Below the pieces are notes generated by a model that saw only the letters and a program-made list of their open reading frames with translations, was not told the origin of the DNA and did no database searches. A program made the translations under genes and the position numbers. This document shows, piece after piece, positions 1 to 30,116 of a stretch of 64,000 bases of DNA (its first letter is position 1; every line of letters starts with the position of its first letter). Source of the stretch: Ceratopteris richardii (lineage: Eukaryota; Streptophyta; Polypodiopsida; Polypodiales; Pteridaceae); contig CM035408.1 in NCBI GenBank assembly GCA_020310875.1, forward strand, positions 144,312,407-144,376,406, given 5' to 3'.

Positions 1-530
1 CACATACACATGCATACACACATACAAACACATATACACACACACATACACACATAGACACATACACACGTTATGATGCATACACACATACACATGCATA
101 CATAGACACACATAATGATGCATACACACACATACATATGCATACACACACATATGCATACACACACATATGCATACATACATGCATACACATATACACA
201 TAGACACATACACACACATAGATACATACATATACATAAACACATACACACTCATACTCACACATACACATACATGCATATATATACATACATAATGCAT
301 ATGCATATGCATATGCATACATACATACATACATGCATACATACACACACATATATACACATACATCCACACATACATATACATGCACATACACACATAG
401 ACACATATACACATAATGATGCATACACACACATACACATGCATACATACATATACACACACATACATACACACACACATGCATACATACACATACTTAA
501 TGCATACACATTTACATATGTACACGTATA
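1..530. repeat. ATAC/CA-rich microsatellite mosaic
   Basis: Almost pure alternation of cacatac, atgcatac and atacac motifs on the plus strand. Long open frames here (about 137-156 codons on either strand) consist only of Tyr/Thr/His/Ile or Val/Cys/Met and are artefacts of the repeat. The block lies inside the left part of the CACTA element, just upstream of exon 1 of its plus-strand gene. Confidence 0.95.
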
Positions 531-571
531 TATATTGATTTCTAACCATTTTGTTTTATATGTTAGGTATT

Positions 572-17615
<17,044 letters not shown>

Positions 17616-17656
17616 GATTTTAGTTGATTATGACATTGGATCATATGTATTTACAT

Positions 17657-17788
<132 letters not shown>

Positions 17789-17869
17789 TCAGTTATGTTT
17801 TGAATTGTGTGTATGGTATTAAGTAATGAAGAGTTTTGTTCTATTGATTGTTATTATTGTTTATATTAG

Positions 17870-19080
<1,211 letters not shown>

Positions 19081-19205
19081 CATATCAATAAGTGTGAGTA
19101 TGCTATGTAATAAAAATAACACAATTCAAATGATCTACAAAGAATAGAAATTGTACTTATAATTGTTAGCCATACTTTTTGCTTGGTTAGCTTCTTGAAT
19201 AACCT

Positions 19206-19222
19206 GCAATAAAGAGAGAAAG

Positions 19223-19315
<93 letters not shown>

Positions 19316-19372
19316 AGAGAGAGAGAGATCTAGAGAGAGAGATCTAGAGAGAGAGAGAGAGAATTCAAAGAG
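19206..19372. repeat. (GA)n microsatellite with GATCTAGA interruptions
   Basis: About 105 bp of perfect GA followed by three GATCTAGAGAGAGA variants and degenerate purine-rich DNA. It lies between the GT array and the CACTA subterminal region. Confidence 0.95.
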
Positions 19373-19479
19373 AGAAAGATGTAGAAAGAGAGAAACAAAG
19401 ACAGAGGGAGACAATAAGAGAGAACTTAGGCAAAACAACAATTCTGCATATACTTGCTTCAGCTCATAAGCACAGCGCA

Positions 19480-19856
19480 ATTGCGAATGTTGGAGAGCTC
19501 TTCGATCGGATGCGTGAAAATACCGATCGCAGAGCCTCCAACGTTTTAATTTTTGTTCGTCAACAGATCATTGTGTAAGCGATGCTATTCATCGTCGAAT
19601 AGGGAACAATTTTACCATCGCTTATGCGATGGCAACTAACGTCGCCTACGCGATGCAAAAAAGCGTTGCTTATGTGATGCTTTTAAATTGCGCCATTTAG
19701 CGACGTTTTATGGGAACGTCGCAATCCCGTCGCATCACAAGTCGCAAATACCGTCGTTTTCTGCATCGTTTAATCGACGGTCGGCGCGCGATGCTAATTA
19801 CGATGCAAGTTGCAATTTTATAACGACGAAATTCTGTCGCCTTAACCATTGCTATA
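19480..19856. repeat. CACTA subterminal repeat region (right)
   Basis: Short GC-containing motifs recur in both directions (gcgatg, cgtcgc, cgacg, cgacgg, acgatgc) in otherwise AT-rich DNA, for example atcgcttatgcgatgg and cgtcgcctacgcgatg. In En/Spm elements such subterminal repeats bind the small transposase. The abundance of CpG fits the methylation-sensitive control described for that family, but binding here is inference. Confidence 0.8.
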
Positions 19857-19876
19857 CGCCCGTATTTCTTGTAGTG
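19857..19876 (+). repeat. Right terminal inverted repeat of the CACTA element
   Basis: GCCCGTATTTCTTGTAGTG ends at 19876, complement CACTACAAGAAATACGGGC. The next three bases are TTT (a possible 3-bp target duplication). The left partner is outside the window, so the duplication cannot be confirmed. Confidence 0.9.
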
Positions 19877-20470
19877 TTTTTAGTAGCAAACTTACTTGTA
19901 GATGCTATATTTTCAGACATAAGAAAGTGCAATATAAGAAATTAATTAAACTGTATAGTGGAAGTGCTAAAACTTTAGAACCAAAACTGGTCCTATACAA
20001 ATGCTTGTAAAAAGTTCTAATACAGCTTTTAGAAGATATTCCTATACAAAAGCTTACTACAAAAATTTATAACTCAAAGATCATATAATGAAGTAGAATC
20101 AGTTGCATTAAAGAAGCTTCTATCTCGTAAATTTCGTCAAGTCTTCTGCAGTGCTCGTCAAGTTTTCTTCACAATGATCTCGAGAGAGTAGCATTAGAAA
20201 AAATTAACATAAGTATGTTTTCATTAATATAAAACACTCATTTGTAAATTTAACATTCAAAACTTAACATGATTTAAACCTAGGCTAACACATGTTAATT
20301 ATCCCTCTTATGTATATATAATTACACACTCACATATATTCTCACATAAATATATCTATTCATATGCTTACACACAAATATTAACTTTAACATGCATACT
20401 CATACACTTGCATGTACTTATAATGCAATTCAATTCATGCTTATTATGCATTTATGCACAAGTAAACACA
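19877..20470. other. Flanking AT-rich DNA without recognisable gene
   Basis: No supported frame. A short phrase GAGAGAGTAGCATTAG (~20183) recurs near 22654 (GCAGAGAGTAGCATTAGG), on both occasions beside repeat-rich DNA, so the two sites may be remnants of one repeat. Confidence 0.6.
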
Positions 20471-20479
20471 TATATTTAG

Positions 20480-21195
20480 CTCATGCACACATCTACTTCA
20501 AATAGGCATATGCAGATACTTCACACATGCACATACACTCATTCACATCACCTATCTACTTCATATATGCACATGCACTCATGCACTCTTACACATGCAC
20601 TCATGCATTCACTCATATGCACATGCACTCATGCACTCTTACACATGCACTCATGCATTCACTCATATGCACATGCACTAACTTTAATATGTACATGCAC
20701 TCTCACATGCACTCATGCATACAACCCATATTTATATGCACTTTTTCTATCATATGCATGCACTCATGCTCATGGACATACATTCTTTCATATGCACATA
20801 TGCATGCTCATACATATACATGCACTTAATCACATGCATTTATGCATACATATGCATGCATTTCATCACAATATACATGTGTACATGCATTATACATACA
20901 CTCATGCATACTTAATAAATATACATGCATACATGCAAACACATACACATATGCATCTTACACTATTATGCAGATGCTTTTATGCATCTACCATATTTAT
21001 GCATATGCACATCACACCATTTATATACATGCACATACATCAACTCTAGCCTACATGCACATGCACACACCTCTAACATACATGCACACATCACATATTT
21101 CTCATGCATACATTCATCATACTTATCATACCTACACATGCATAAATGCATCACACTTCACATGCATACATGCAAACACATATCACATGCATACA
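20480..21195. repeat. ACATGCACTCATGC-type minisatellite
   Basis: Tandem and scattered copies of CACATGCACTCATGCA with variants. A ~50-bp unit is exactly duplicated around 20565-20665. Open frames here are Met/His/Thr-rich artefacts. Confidence 0.9.
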
Positions 21196-21299
21196 CTCTC
21201 TCTCTTTCTCTCTCTCTCTCTTTCCCACGAATGGAAATCATTGTTCTCTCTACACCACCTTTGTCGCATGCTTCTGCACTTGAAAGTGAAGGGGGAGAG

Positions 21300-21338
<39 letters not shown>

Positions 21339-21545
21339 TGCATGTTTTATTTTTACCATCACTCCGTCTCTTTTTCTTCTGTCTGCCTATGCTTGTGCAC
21401 CTTCCTTCGTCTACAACCATTGGAGAAGCCGGAGGGGGAAACAAGTTGATTTCACTCTCTCTCTCTCTCTCTCAGATCATGTCTGAGCTCTTATAACCTG
21501 AAGGATCCTACCTTGCTCTATCTCTTAGATCGTGCAGCCTACAAC

Positions 21546-21598
<53 letters not shown>

Positions 21599-22383
21599 TA
21601 TGCAGCTAGTGTAATCCAGCGTGCAACATTACTGCCACATGTCAAGAGCTCACTATCCTCTTTTATCTTTGTATGAAACCAACAATTTCATAAAGATCCA
21701 TATACTAATTTTTAGAACACATAAGATCCCTATGGTCTCGTGGATCGCGTCTTCCCTCGGTCATATGCTTGACCATGAATATCAATAGATGGCTGCATAA
21801 GAAGCCTACTAAAAAATTACACAAGTTCCAAAATGCTGCCACAAAGATGTAGGGTTTCTCATGAGCACAAGTAGAGAATTCAGCAGAGTTCACAAAACCC
21901 TGGACACTGGTTCCTGGCCAGGCTGCACCAAGCATATCGTCCTTTGGTCCCAACACTGTCTCTAGAGTCGATAACACAACAACCTCTGTTTCCATTATGG
22001 AATACCAAAGTGCTGATAAACTTACCATTACTCCTCGATTGTGATGCCAATACAAGCAAAAGATGCAAATCTTTGAGTTCGGCCTTCAAAACACGTCTAC
22101 ATGCCAATCTGAATTCCGGACTCGAGGACCTGCTGTGCTGATTTGCCATCTCTCTCTCTAATCTCTATCTTTGGTCTACTCTCTCAGCCTGTAGAAACCT
22201 TAACAGCGCCTGAGCAGGATCATTCCCCCTTCTATACTCTTTGGAGAGTATTGCAATCACCTACTCTCAATCTCTCGACATAAGCCGTGCTCAGGTACAG
22301 AAAACTCCTCGCGAGTTGGTATAGAAGAGCTATTAAGATTTTCGAAGACAGACTCTGCAAATGCATTGTCTCGCACAATAGAA

Positions 22384-22424
<41 letters not shown>

Positions 22425-22660
22425 ACAGTTCTCCCCCTCTGTTCAACGTTCAGTTGCGCACCATCAACGCTATTGCTCCTCTCTTACATTCAAATTCCAG
22501 TATACTTCCAAGTCTGCCTCGGTCACTGCTCTCTCTAGCGTACTAAGCGATATCTTTGTCTGAAGAGATTAGAGGAGTGCATACTCTGCAAGCAATCTCT
22601 CTCTCTCTTTGTGGATCACTCTCTCTCTCTTTGTGGATCACGTACCTGCAGAGAGTAGCA
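21196..22660. repeat. Region of repeated (CT)n tracts
   Basis: Pyrimidine tracts at about 21197-21220, 21302-21333, 21548-21597 and 22388-22422. A 25-bp duplication (ctctctctctttgtggatca) lies at 22603-22641. Unique gene-like DNA is interspersed. On the minus strand these would be GA-rich leaders. Confidence 0.8.
21880..22149 (-). pseudogene. Unidentified gene-like first exon or captured fragment
   Basis: The minus strand opens with ATG just after a GAGA leader and encodes 89 residues beginning MANQHSRSSSPEFRLACRRV and continuing with a helical KAELKDLHLLLVLASQ segment. Base composition is more gene-like than the flanks. A different frame continues leftward (21705-22055: TSVQGFVNSAEFSTCAHEKP...), consistent with a frameshift or an unseen intron. 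I do not recognise the family. It could be a piece of a host gene carried by an unidentified element. Confidence 0.3.
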
Positions 22661-23046
22661 TTAGGAAATTCATGACATAACCATAAATATTTATACACAA
22701 ATTCACAAGTACTTAACGGAGACAACACAGAAACATGCACATGCATACACTTAGTCACAAACACACCATGCACTCGTAGGCACTCACACGACTCAAAAAA
22801 TTCACATCCACACTTTCACTAACTAATACTGCACGTAGAACATAAACAAATAATTACATTAATCAAATTAATAATAAAAGAATTGTTAATCTTATATTTA
22901 CTATGTTTTTTTTTAATAAAAGGAAGTTCGGCCTTAGCCTATTCTCCCAGACTTTAATTAAAATAAAGAAGAAAAGTTACAGGTGAATGGGACTAGTGCC
23001 CATGGGACCCCCCAAACCCCACAATGCAGGGGAGGAGTATGGCAAG

Positions 23047-24602
23047 CTAGATGACGTTACAAATGAGGCGGATAAATCTATCATCACCTTCATGTGGAAC
23101 CCATTTGGGTTTCACCTTGTTTTCGAGGAGATAAATACAGTGATGTCTAAATGGTGGAGATCTCTTATCTCGGGAGATTCTTTTACTTAGAAGAAATAAG
23201 GATTTCTCGATCGACCATTCCTTAGGAGGTTGGTCAAAATTGAGAGCACATCGCTCCCTCCAAATCTTCCAAAGAGTCTCACCCCTGATGGCATTCCATA
23301 GCCTCGATGAACAACCGACCACCTCACCCAACAACACATGTTGCCAATTGATTTGGTTCCTGAGTCTCAATACCCAGGTCACATGACTCCAGATAACACG
23401 AGACTTGGGGCAATCGAAGAACAGGTGAGCTAAGTCTTCGATGCATCGATGGTTTGCACCATGGTGGCACGCCACATATTTTGTTAGCCCTTGCATTGGA
23501 CCAGATACCTTTATGCAAGATCTGCCACATGAGAACGGACTTTTTGATCTTAATTAGGGGGTGCCAAATAGACATGAACTTTAGTTGCCATTGAAGTTTG
23601 GTCCAAGAAAGGCACCAACTCTTGTTAAGAGTGTGATGAACATCTAAGTTCTCTTTGAAGCTGGGGATTCTGGATAATTTCTTTCCATTGCTCCATTTGA
23701 GGCCCTCCAGGCAAGGAAGATCCTGACCGCAGAGAAGGTGGGTAGTTGAGCGGTCCCATGCTAAACACCTGCCTTGAAGAAGAATCCATTCCTCTAGCGT
23801 AACTCTAAGACTTGGGTCCAAGTCTTCGAACCTAATCCACTGGCTGGTCTCTTGTTTCCAGAGTTGTTTCCACTGTTTGAATCCCTTGTTCCATAACCGC
23901 TTTGCAGTTTTGAGGTTCCAAGACTCCACCCCCCTAATGCTACCGATCGAGAATCAGATAGAGTCATTTTGTCTTATCCCAGCCGCCCACTTCCACGTCT
24001 CACTGATTCTGATGAATTGCTTGACCTTGTTCCAACTCTTCCATAAAGAACACACGAGGCTAGAGCATTTAGGGGACACCGGGTGGGGGGATAACAAAGG
24101 CAAAAAAGCATGCTATGTGGGATTTCTAAATTGAAAGGAGAATGAATCCCACTTATTCTCTAGTGTGGCACTCACACACACCTATACAAGAGTGCTTTAT
24201 TAACTGAATGAAAGGTAGAAAAAGGTACAAATGATGATGAAAATAGGTTGGATCCAAGAAATATATGTTGTATCTTCAACAAGGACTCACTATTGCTTCA
24301 AGCCTTGATAAGCCACTTTGCCACCATCTTGTCAGCTAGCCCAACGATATCCAAAATTCTTTCGGGCTAATGCAAGTTTCCCATTTGATTTTGGGAATCC
24401 CCCTCCTGTTGGGGTCCCCAGTCCAAAGGAAGTTTCTGCAGATTCTTTCCACTTTGGCCAAGTCTTTCTCCTTAGGTCTCCAACACGAGATAAAGTAAAC
24501 AGTTGTAGATAGCATAAATGTGTTAACAACCATAACACGCCCTGCCAAGTTGACTTGCATACCTTTCCAATGATTTAGTTTGCTATCCAACTTGGATAGC
24601 AC
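23047..24602 (-). pseudogene. LINE C-terminal region with zf-RVT-like domain (broken)
   Basis: LDSKLNHWKGMQVNLAGRV and the FLWTGDPNRRGIPKIKWETC segment (24602-24332) are the post-RT connection of plant LINEs. Beyond a degenerate stretch, 23929-23047 carries FMSIWHPLIKIKKSVLMWQI with an adjoining Cys/His cluster (CGVPPWC...HRCIEDLAHLFFDC), the zf-RVT domain usual in plant non-LTR elements, then a Trp-rich tail (WKIWRERCALNFDQP). At least two frame breaks. Confidence 0.85.
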
Positions 24603-24749
24603 CCAGTTCTATCGTTGGTCCATTGAGATGTTGAATCCCATCAGAATGTCGAGGAGACGGAAGACTTGACTCTAGGGATAACTTGACACCCCTGATCTAA
24701 CAACAATTGGGGTGTAGGTCCGCTGGTTGCTCTAAAAGCAGTTTTAGCA

Positions 24750-25835
24750 TGGTTGATTTTTGAACTTGACACCACACAAAAGGTGCCGAGGCATCACCAA
24801 AACACCTCAATGCTGTTTATATCGTTATGCACAAAGGCATTCATGTCATCGGCAAAGAGTCTCGCAATCACTTGGCCGTGATTTAGAGGTAGGGAAAGAC
24901 CCTTGAGATTGCCAGCGTCCATGTGATAGGTGACTGAGTCCATTCGAGGCGATAGCGAAGAGTAATGGAGCCAGAGGGCAGCCTTGCCTAATTGATCTTT
25001 TTAAACGAATGGGATTAGAGAGCTTACCATTGATATTTATTCTAGTTGAAGTGTTTCCAAGAAGAGTGGAAACCATCTTCATGAACTTTTGGCTGCATCC
25101 AAGGTCTTTCAATGATTGAAGAATAAAGTCCCATTCCAATCTGTCATACGCTTTGTCGAAGTTGATCTTAATGAATACCAGATCTTGTGCAAACTCCTCA
25201 ACAAACGTAAGGCCTTCCCAAATATCGACAAATGCTTCAAGTATAGATCTACCTTTGATAAAACCTTTCTGGTCCTCACAAAGCCATGACTTTAAATGAC
25301 AAGAGATTTTATTGGCGATAACTTTTGCAATTATCTTGTATCCTATTTGGAGCATGGTAATCGGTCGTCGGTTTTCAGTTTTGTTCTTATCTCCCCTTTT
25401 GTGGATTAACTTGATGACGCCATTATTAAGACACTCAGGGAGGGCCCCAAAGGAGAGAGCCTCTTGCCACACTAGATGTAGTGGGGTGGCCACCACATGT
25501 TTGAATGACTTGAAAAACTCATTGGTGAGGCCATCAGGACCCGGACTTTTCCCATTGGGAAGAGCATCAATAACCTCGATAATTTCATTCTTGAAAATGT
25601 TAGCATCTAGGAGAGAAATCATGTTCTGTGGGATTTTAGATTGAGCAACCCTTGAGATGGTTGCCATGGAGTCACACCTGTGCAGGGCAAGAGGAGCCGA
25701 GACCGCGAGAAGATGGGTAAAGTGCTCGACGATGATAGATCTATTCTCAACTTCCGTGCTACATTCGGTTCTGTTGTTATCGATTAATAAGGGGATGGAT
25801 TCCCTAGCTTGTTTCCTTTTGAGGATGTTGCACAT
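24750..25835 (-). pseudogene. LINE reverse transcriptase domain (broken)
   Basis: Motifs in order: LPNGKSPGPDGLTNEFFK, LIHKRGDKNKTENRRPITML, YKIIAKVIANKI, DQKGFIKGRSI, KINFDKAYDRLEW (palm motif A with Asp), then IRQGCPLAPLLFAIA. A frameshift follows at about 24930. The catalytic FADD motif is present in the next frame (RLFADDMNAF, about 24840-24870). It would copy element RNA into DNA at the nicked target. Confidence 0.88.
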
Positions 25836-26095
25836 CTCTTTCGATGGTTTGTCGGCCTTCCCCGCCCACCAATCTTTGAAGAATATATGAAGATTTTTCC
25901 TTTGAACCTCCTCCTCTAATCTTAGTCTTCACTTGAGTTTCAAAAGACCTTGTTGGCATTGTAAGTTACCTTTGTTCACCTCTTCTTCAAGCCGTGAGAG
26001 CCTCCAGTATAACGTTTCTCTTCTTTTTTTCCGGATATCTCTGATAGCCTTTTGAGTCATGATCAGAATTTTTCGAGTCCTTTCCACCGCGCTTC

Positions 26096-27054
26096 TCAAG
26101 CACTTAGCCGGTTCATTACAGTAGGCAAAGGCTTCCGCCCACACTGCAAAAATTTCTTGGTGGACAGAGGGGAGGGAGAACGAAGTCTGACAAGCATGAA
26201 ACCAAGGGGCTTTTGGAGCATGGGAATCGGTTTGAAAGAAAGAGTAATCGGGTAGTGGTATGAGATAGTCAGGTCCATGTGTTGGGAAATCAAAGGAATA
26301 CCCCACTGGAGGATGGTGTTTTGATCGATGTAACATCTATCAAGTCTAGCTTTCCTCAAAGAGTCCCCCAATTGGAGATTTGACGAGGAGAACCCCTTCA
26401 TGTCTTTCACCTCGACCAGGTCGAGATGGAGCTTGATTTTATCCCATATCTCTTTCTCCTTGCCGTCAATAATTTTTCCCTTGTTTTTCCATCGGTCCTC
26501 AAGAAACTCAACCATGTTGAAGTCCCCACAAATCAGAACATTATGTGAGAGGGAGTGGACGGAAGCCCAAGTATCAGTTCTATCCGCTTCTCCATTAAGG
26601 GCATAAATTGAGACCACACTGAACTGAAAAGGGAACCCGATAGAGACAGCAACCCAACGATGATTTCAACCTTCAACAGTCGAGGTCACACTGCCAGACA
26701 AGGAGTGACTAATACCGATCGCAGCACCCCCGCCCCCCTAGGGTGAGAAGTGGAGAACCAAAGGTGGTTCCGAGAAATGCATTTAAGCCGTTTCTGGAGA
26801 TCCTCTCCGTCGATTTTAACCTCTTGTAAGGAGATAAAGTCAGGGTTGAGGCACTTGTCTTTGAACCACTGGCCAAGAATCGCCGCTCTTGATGGGTCAG
26901 ACAAACCCCTCACGTTTAGTGATGTGAGTTTCATTATTGATGTTTGCCCTCTTTTGAGGGGAGGGATCCGATCTTTTTTCTTCTTGTGATCTTCTTTTTT
27001 CCTCCCCACTTCTTGACTTAGGACCCTGCTCTTGAGGAGGCTCTTCCATGGCAT
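26096..27054 (-). pseudogene. LINE endonuclease domain (broken)
   Basis: The N-terminal part (27054-26686) reads SLNVRGLSDPSRAAILGQW and ISLQEVKIDG, the first strand and the catalytic Glu motif of AP-like endonucleases. The second part (26617-26096) has VSIYALNG, CGDFNMVE and KARLDRCY. The terminal SDH motif reads SYH (26263-26255), losing the Asp of the catalytic Asp-His pair; the LINE copy at 42 kb keeps DHYP. A break lies between the two parts (about 26620-26690). This domain nicks target DNA to prime reverse transcription. Confidence 0.85.
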
Positions 27055-27129
27055 GCCCGATGGTTGTTTTCCTTTAAGCTTTGACTTTTGTTGCGGTAAT
27101 CTTGGAATGCATATCGGAAGGGTAGGACC

Positions 27130-28413
27130 AAGGAAGGAGTTATTTTAATTATATATTTATTAATCATGATAGATTATTTTAATAAAATCATTAAACATAT
27201 AATATAAATTATACTTAGATTGACAAGAGGAAAAATGTTTTTAAATTTACAGATTTTTCATTTAATATTTTTTTATTTAATACATAATACTTTAATTTAT
27301 ATATATATCATACTTTAGATAATGCATAATCTAAACAATACAATAGGTATAACTATTATTTTTTATATTACTATTATTTTTAAGTAAGATTACATCTATT
27401 TAATAAATCAATGATTAATACACATAGATACGTAATTAGAATAAGTATCTTTTTAGGGGTTTATGACAAGGCACATAAGTTTATAACGAAATTGAATAAT
27501 TTTAGTGAAAGAAATATCAAGATACACATGTGGCAAGCACATTCATAGGGTGGAATCACACAAATATATAGGGTTCTTAGATATTCATAGATATTTTTGG
27601 GTAGACAAACATTGACATACAAGATTAAGAACATAATTAGACACACAAAAATATACATGTATTTTTATCTTCTCATGAAATCATATATGCAAAGACACAA
27701 GCATAAAGATCCATAAACAACCCAATACATTGTTACCTTTGTATTCAATATCAATGCCTATAAAATACTTATTCATAAACTCAACTACATGAAATCTTTG
27801 CTTAGTCCAGCTTTTCACGGATTTGTTTTCTGCAGGTACTAAGAGAGAGTAGTCAAAGAAATGTACCAAATTAATTTGAGAGAAATAAAAGTTATTCATC
27901 TTAAAATAAAAAAGTTTTTATTTTTCTAAGTATTGATATGGAGTTGGGAATCCCAAACCCTCTCTCACTCCTATCAGCAGAAGAGAGCCACCCCCCATTC
28001 GTCTATGCATACAACTCTCGAAGAAGTCAGCAAAACCCTAGGGAGAGCCCCCTCGCGCATCCCCTTCTTCTCTGTATATGGCCCCGAATTTCCTCCTCTT
28101 CCAAGTGCTCCTCGCACCTCTCGTGTGTATTGAAGGAGCATAACCCCCCTTCTATTTCTGTCCTTTCCTTGCCAGGTCCCTACCCTGCACTGAATCAGCG
28201 ACATAGGAATCACCTCCCATAATTGCCTAGCCGGGATCGTGTGTTAGAGATAACTTGTTAGCATATGATACAAATTTCTTTGTTTCAGAATAAGCATCCA
28301 TATAGTCCGCCAAAGCATGAACGGCTAGCCTCATCAGTATGTAGACAAATCAAGTTGATCACTTAAGAGTCCTCCGAATCCCCGTCCCTCAAAGTAATCG
28401 ACAATGCTCCTTC
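27130..28413. other. AT-rich DNA and an unidentified GC-richer patch
   Basis: 27130-27920 is AT-rich without supported genes. 27940-28230 is C-rich with tracts such as CCCTAGGGAGAGCCCCCTCG and looks like a leader or gene flank, but no frame has family features. Confidence 0.5.
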
Positions 28414-28770
28414 CTATTTAACTCTCACTTTGAGAGGACGACACACACCCCCAATTATTTGATCTAACACAAAGCTAAGGTCTGTCTCAGGTTTTCCCCT
28501 ACTAGTCCTCTTTAAATCTTCAGAGAATCTCTTTGATGTTGGACCAACTATGTCTAGACTAAATAGAGCCAATGCAAGGTTTGCGGGAACTTCATTTGGG
28601 TTGGGAAGCTCATGAAGCACTCACTTTGCCAAGGAAAGTGCACCACACTCCGCATACATGTCAATCAAACACTACAATAGAGACATATCTTTTGAGAGCT
28701 TTTGCATGTATTTGGTTATGTACATTTTTGCTCTTCTTTCAAGCGTGTGACATCAATGGACCCACATTGC
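28414..28770 (-). pseudogene. PPR protein gene remnant
   Basis: The minus strand at about 28660-28600 reads IDMYAECGALSLAK, a stop, then VLHELPNPNEVPANLALALF. This is the classic plant PPR repeat pattern (...DMYAKCG-x-x-x-x-A...). PPR proteins bind organelle RNA. Only one or two repeats remain, with stops, and the segment joins copia gag remnants to the right. It may be a fragment carried or trapped by the retroelement. Confidence 0.6.
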
Positions 28771-28799
28771 AATAAACTTTTAAGCTGCAATCAAAGCAT

Positions 28800-29560
28800 T
28801 TGACCAACAAGAATGAGCACCAAAATGGCCATTTATGCCGCTAACATGAACATGCATAATGGACCAGTTCTGCCTAAACTCATCTTCCTGCAACAGAACA
28901 GAGACTAACTCTTCAAATAATTAGGCATTTGAATTGCCTTTCATAATCAAATGAAGAGTAGAAGCAAAACTCTAGTATGAATTGGGAAGACCATTCAGAA
29001 TAGTTTGCACAAGTGAAATGTTAGGCAAGACTTCATGAGCAAAAATTTAATTATTCCTTCAAATCTTTGATCTTTGTTAGTAAAATGTCCATAGAATCAC
29101 CTTCATTCATATGCTCACTCTCGAATTGTTTTCGAAAGTAAGCAACACGAGCCTCATTCCTAGCCTGGTAAAATGTGGTACATGTATCCCAAGCATCCTT
29201 AGCTGTTCTGCAAGAGCGAATGTGGGGAATAATGGCATGCTTGAGAGACAAGGCTATCAATGCATGTGCCTCAGCATCTCTTCCATCCCAACAATTTTTC
29301 TCTACAGTAGGTGCAGTCGAAACTGCTGCACAAACAGGAACATGAAGAATATTGTCATCTTCAATGCCACCTGCATCAGCTTCAATACTTGTATTTGCAG
29401 GTATAATAGGATGTTTTTCAAGACCTTGCACAATACTCCATAGTCCTTTTGCGACCAATACATGACGCATCATATAAGCCCACAATGGGTAATTCGTACC
29501 ATTCAACTTATCCTCAACAACCAATGTATGAAATACATCATTGCTTTTAGCCATGGCCAC
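28800..29560 (-). pseudogene. Copia gag (UBN2-like)
   Basis: The open part (29560-29051, 169 codons) has KLNGTNYPLWAYMMRHVLVA, AHALIALSLKHAIIPHIRSC and AKDAWDTCTTFYQ, the usual copia gag order. Beyond a stop at 29051 gag-like sequence continues in broken frames to ~28800 (LP-SY-SF and LTFEELV-like positions). It would form virus-like particles; it is not intact. Confidence 0.8.
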
Positions 29561-29872
29561 TGAATAAAATACCTTGATGCAAAAAAATGTCTGTATCTAA
29601 AAATGTTGAGCAGAACTACCCTGACAAGTTGTGCTAAACATGTAGCAAACTTTGAGATGCTTGTACTGGTGAACCAAAACTTGTATATATTTTTGGCACA
29701 AAAAGACAAAATAGCCTACAAAAGCACTGCAATAGTGCATTTGGAGGCCCAAATGAGCTCAAATCATGATTCTGGCACCACGATCATCTTGAATATGCTC
29801 ACCAAATTTTGTGCAATTTTGAGACTGTGATCAGAGGAGTGATGATGAAACCCTAGATGAAGAAGCATACTA

Positions 29873-29883
29873 CTCTGATACCA
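29873..29883 (-). promoter_or_regulatory. Copia primer binding site (tRNA-iMet)
   Basis: Minus strand TGGTATCAGAG, the standard plant copia primer site, two bases inside the LTR. Confidence 0.85.
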
Positions 29884-29885
29884 AT

Positions 29886-30116
29886 TGTTGGAGTTCAAGG
29901 TCTGGTGAAGCATGCAAATACTAGAAGGAAGAAGAAGAATCTTGGAGCACAACCCACAATATGGAATGCATTATCACTATAATGTACAAAGATATGTGAT
30001 GGGTCAGGGTAATAGGCACATATATAAGCCCGGGGGAAAAAACCTTCTAAAAGAGCGAAAAGGTGCCCCAACAATCTTAGTATGTTCACACACATCATTA
30101 CCTAAATATATCAACA
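29886..30116 (-). repeat. Copia 5' LTR, ~231 bp
   Basis: On the minus strand it runs from TGTTGATATATTTAGG to ...CTCCAACA, with a TATATATG box near the middle (plus 30019-30026). It is followed two bases later by the primer site. No matching 3' LTR was found in the window. Confidence 0.7.

Larger units (their letters stand above)
22906..27060 (-). mobile_element. Plant L1-type LINE retrotransposon, 5'-truncated and decayed
   Basis: Minus-strand order: AP-endonuclease (27054-26096), reverse transcriptase (about 25835-24750), thumb/connection region (24602-24332) and RNase-H/zf-RVT-type C-terminus (23929-23047). The run of nine T at 22906-22914 on the plus strand is the A-tail of the element. 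ORF1 is not seen upstream of the endonuclease. Stops and frameshifts break the frame several times. A second copy of the same family is at 39971-44560. Confidence 0.9.
28780..30116 (-). mobile_element. Copia retrotransposon 5' portion (LTR, primer site, gag)
   Basis: A short 5' LTR (29886-30116), a tRNA-iMet-type primer site and a gag region running leftward. No pol region follows; the element is joined to PPR-like DNA near 28770. Confidence 0.8.

Noticed and set aside
20483..21486. 214-codon frame with Cys/His/Met repeats
   Set aside because: Arises from ACATGCACTC minisatellite and (CT)n; no conserved motif.
27938..28222. Overlapping frames in a C-rich patch
   Set aside because: Three frames open on both strands at once, typical of low-stop GC-rich DNA; no motifs.
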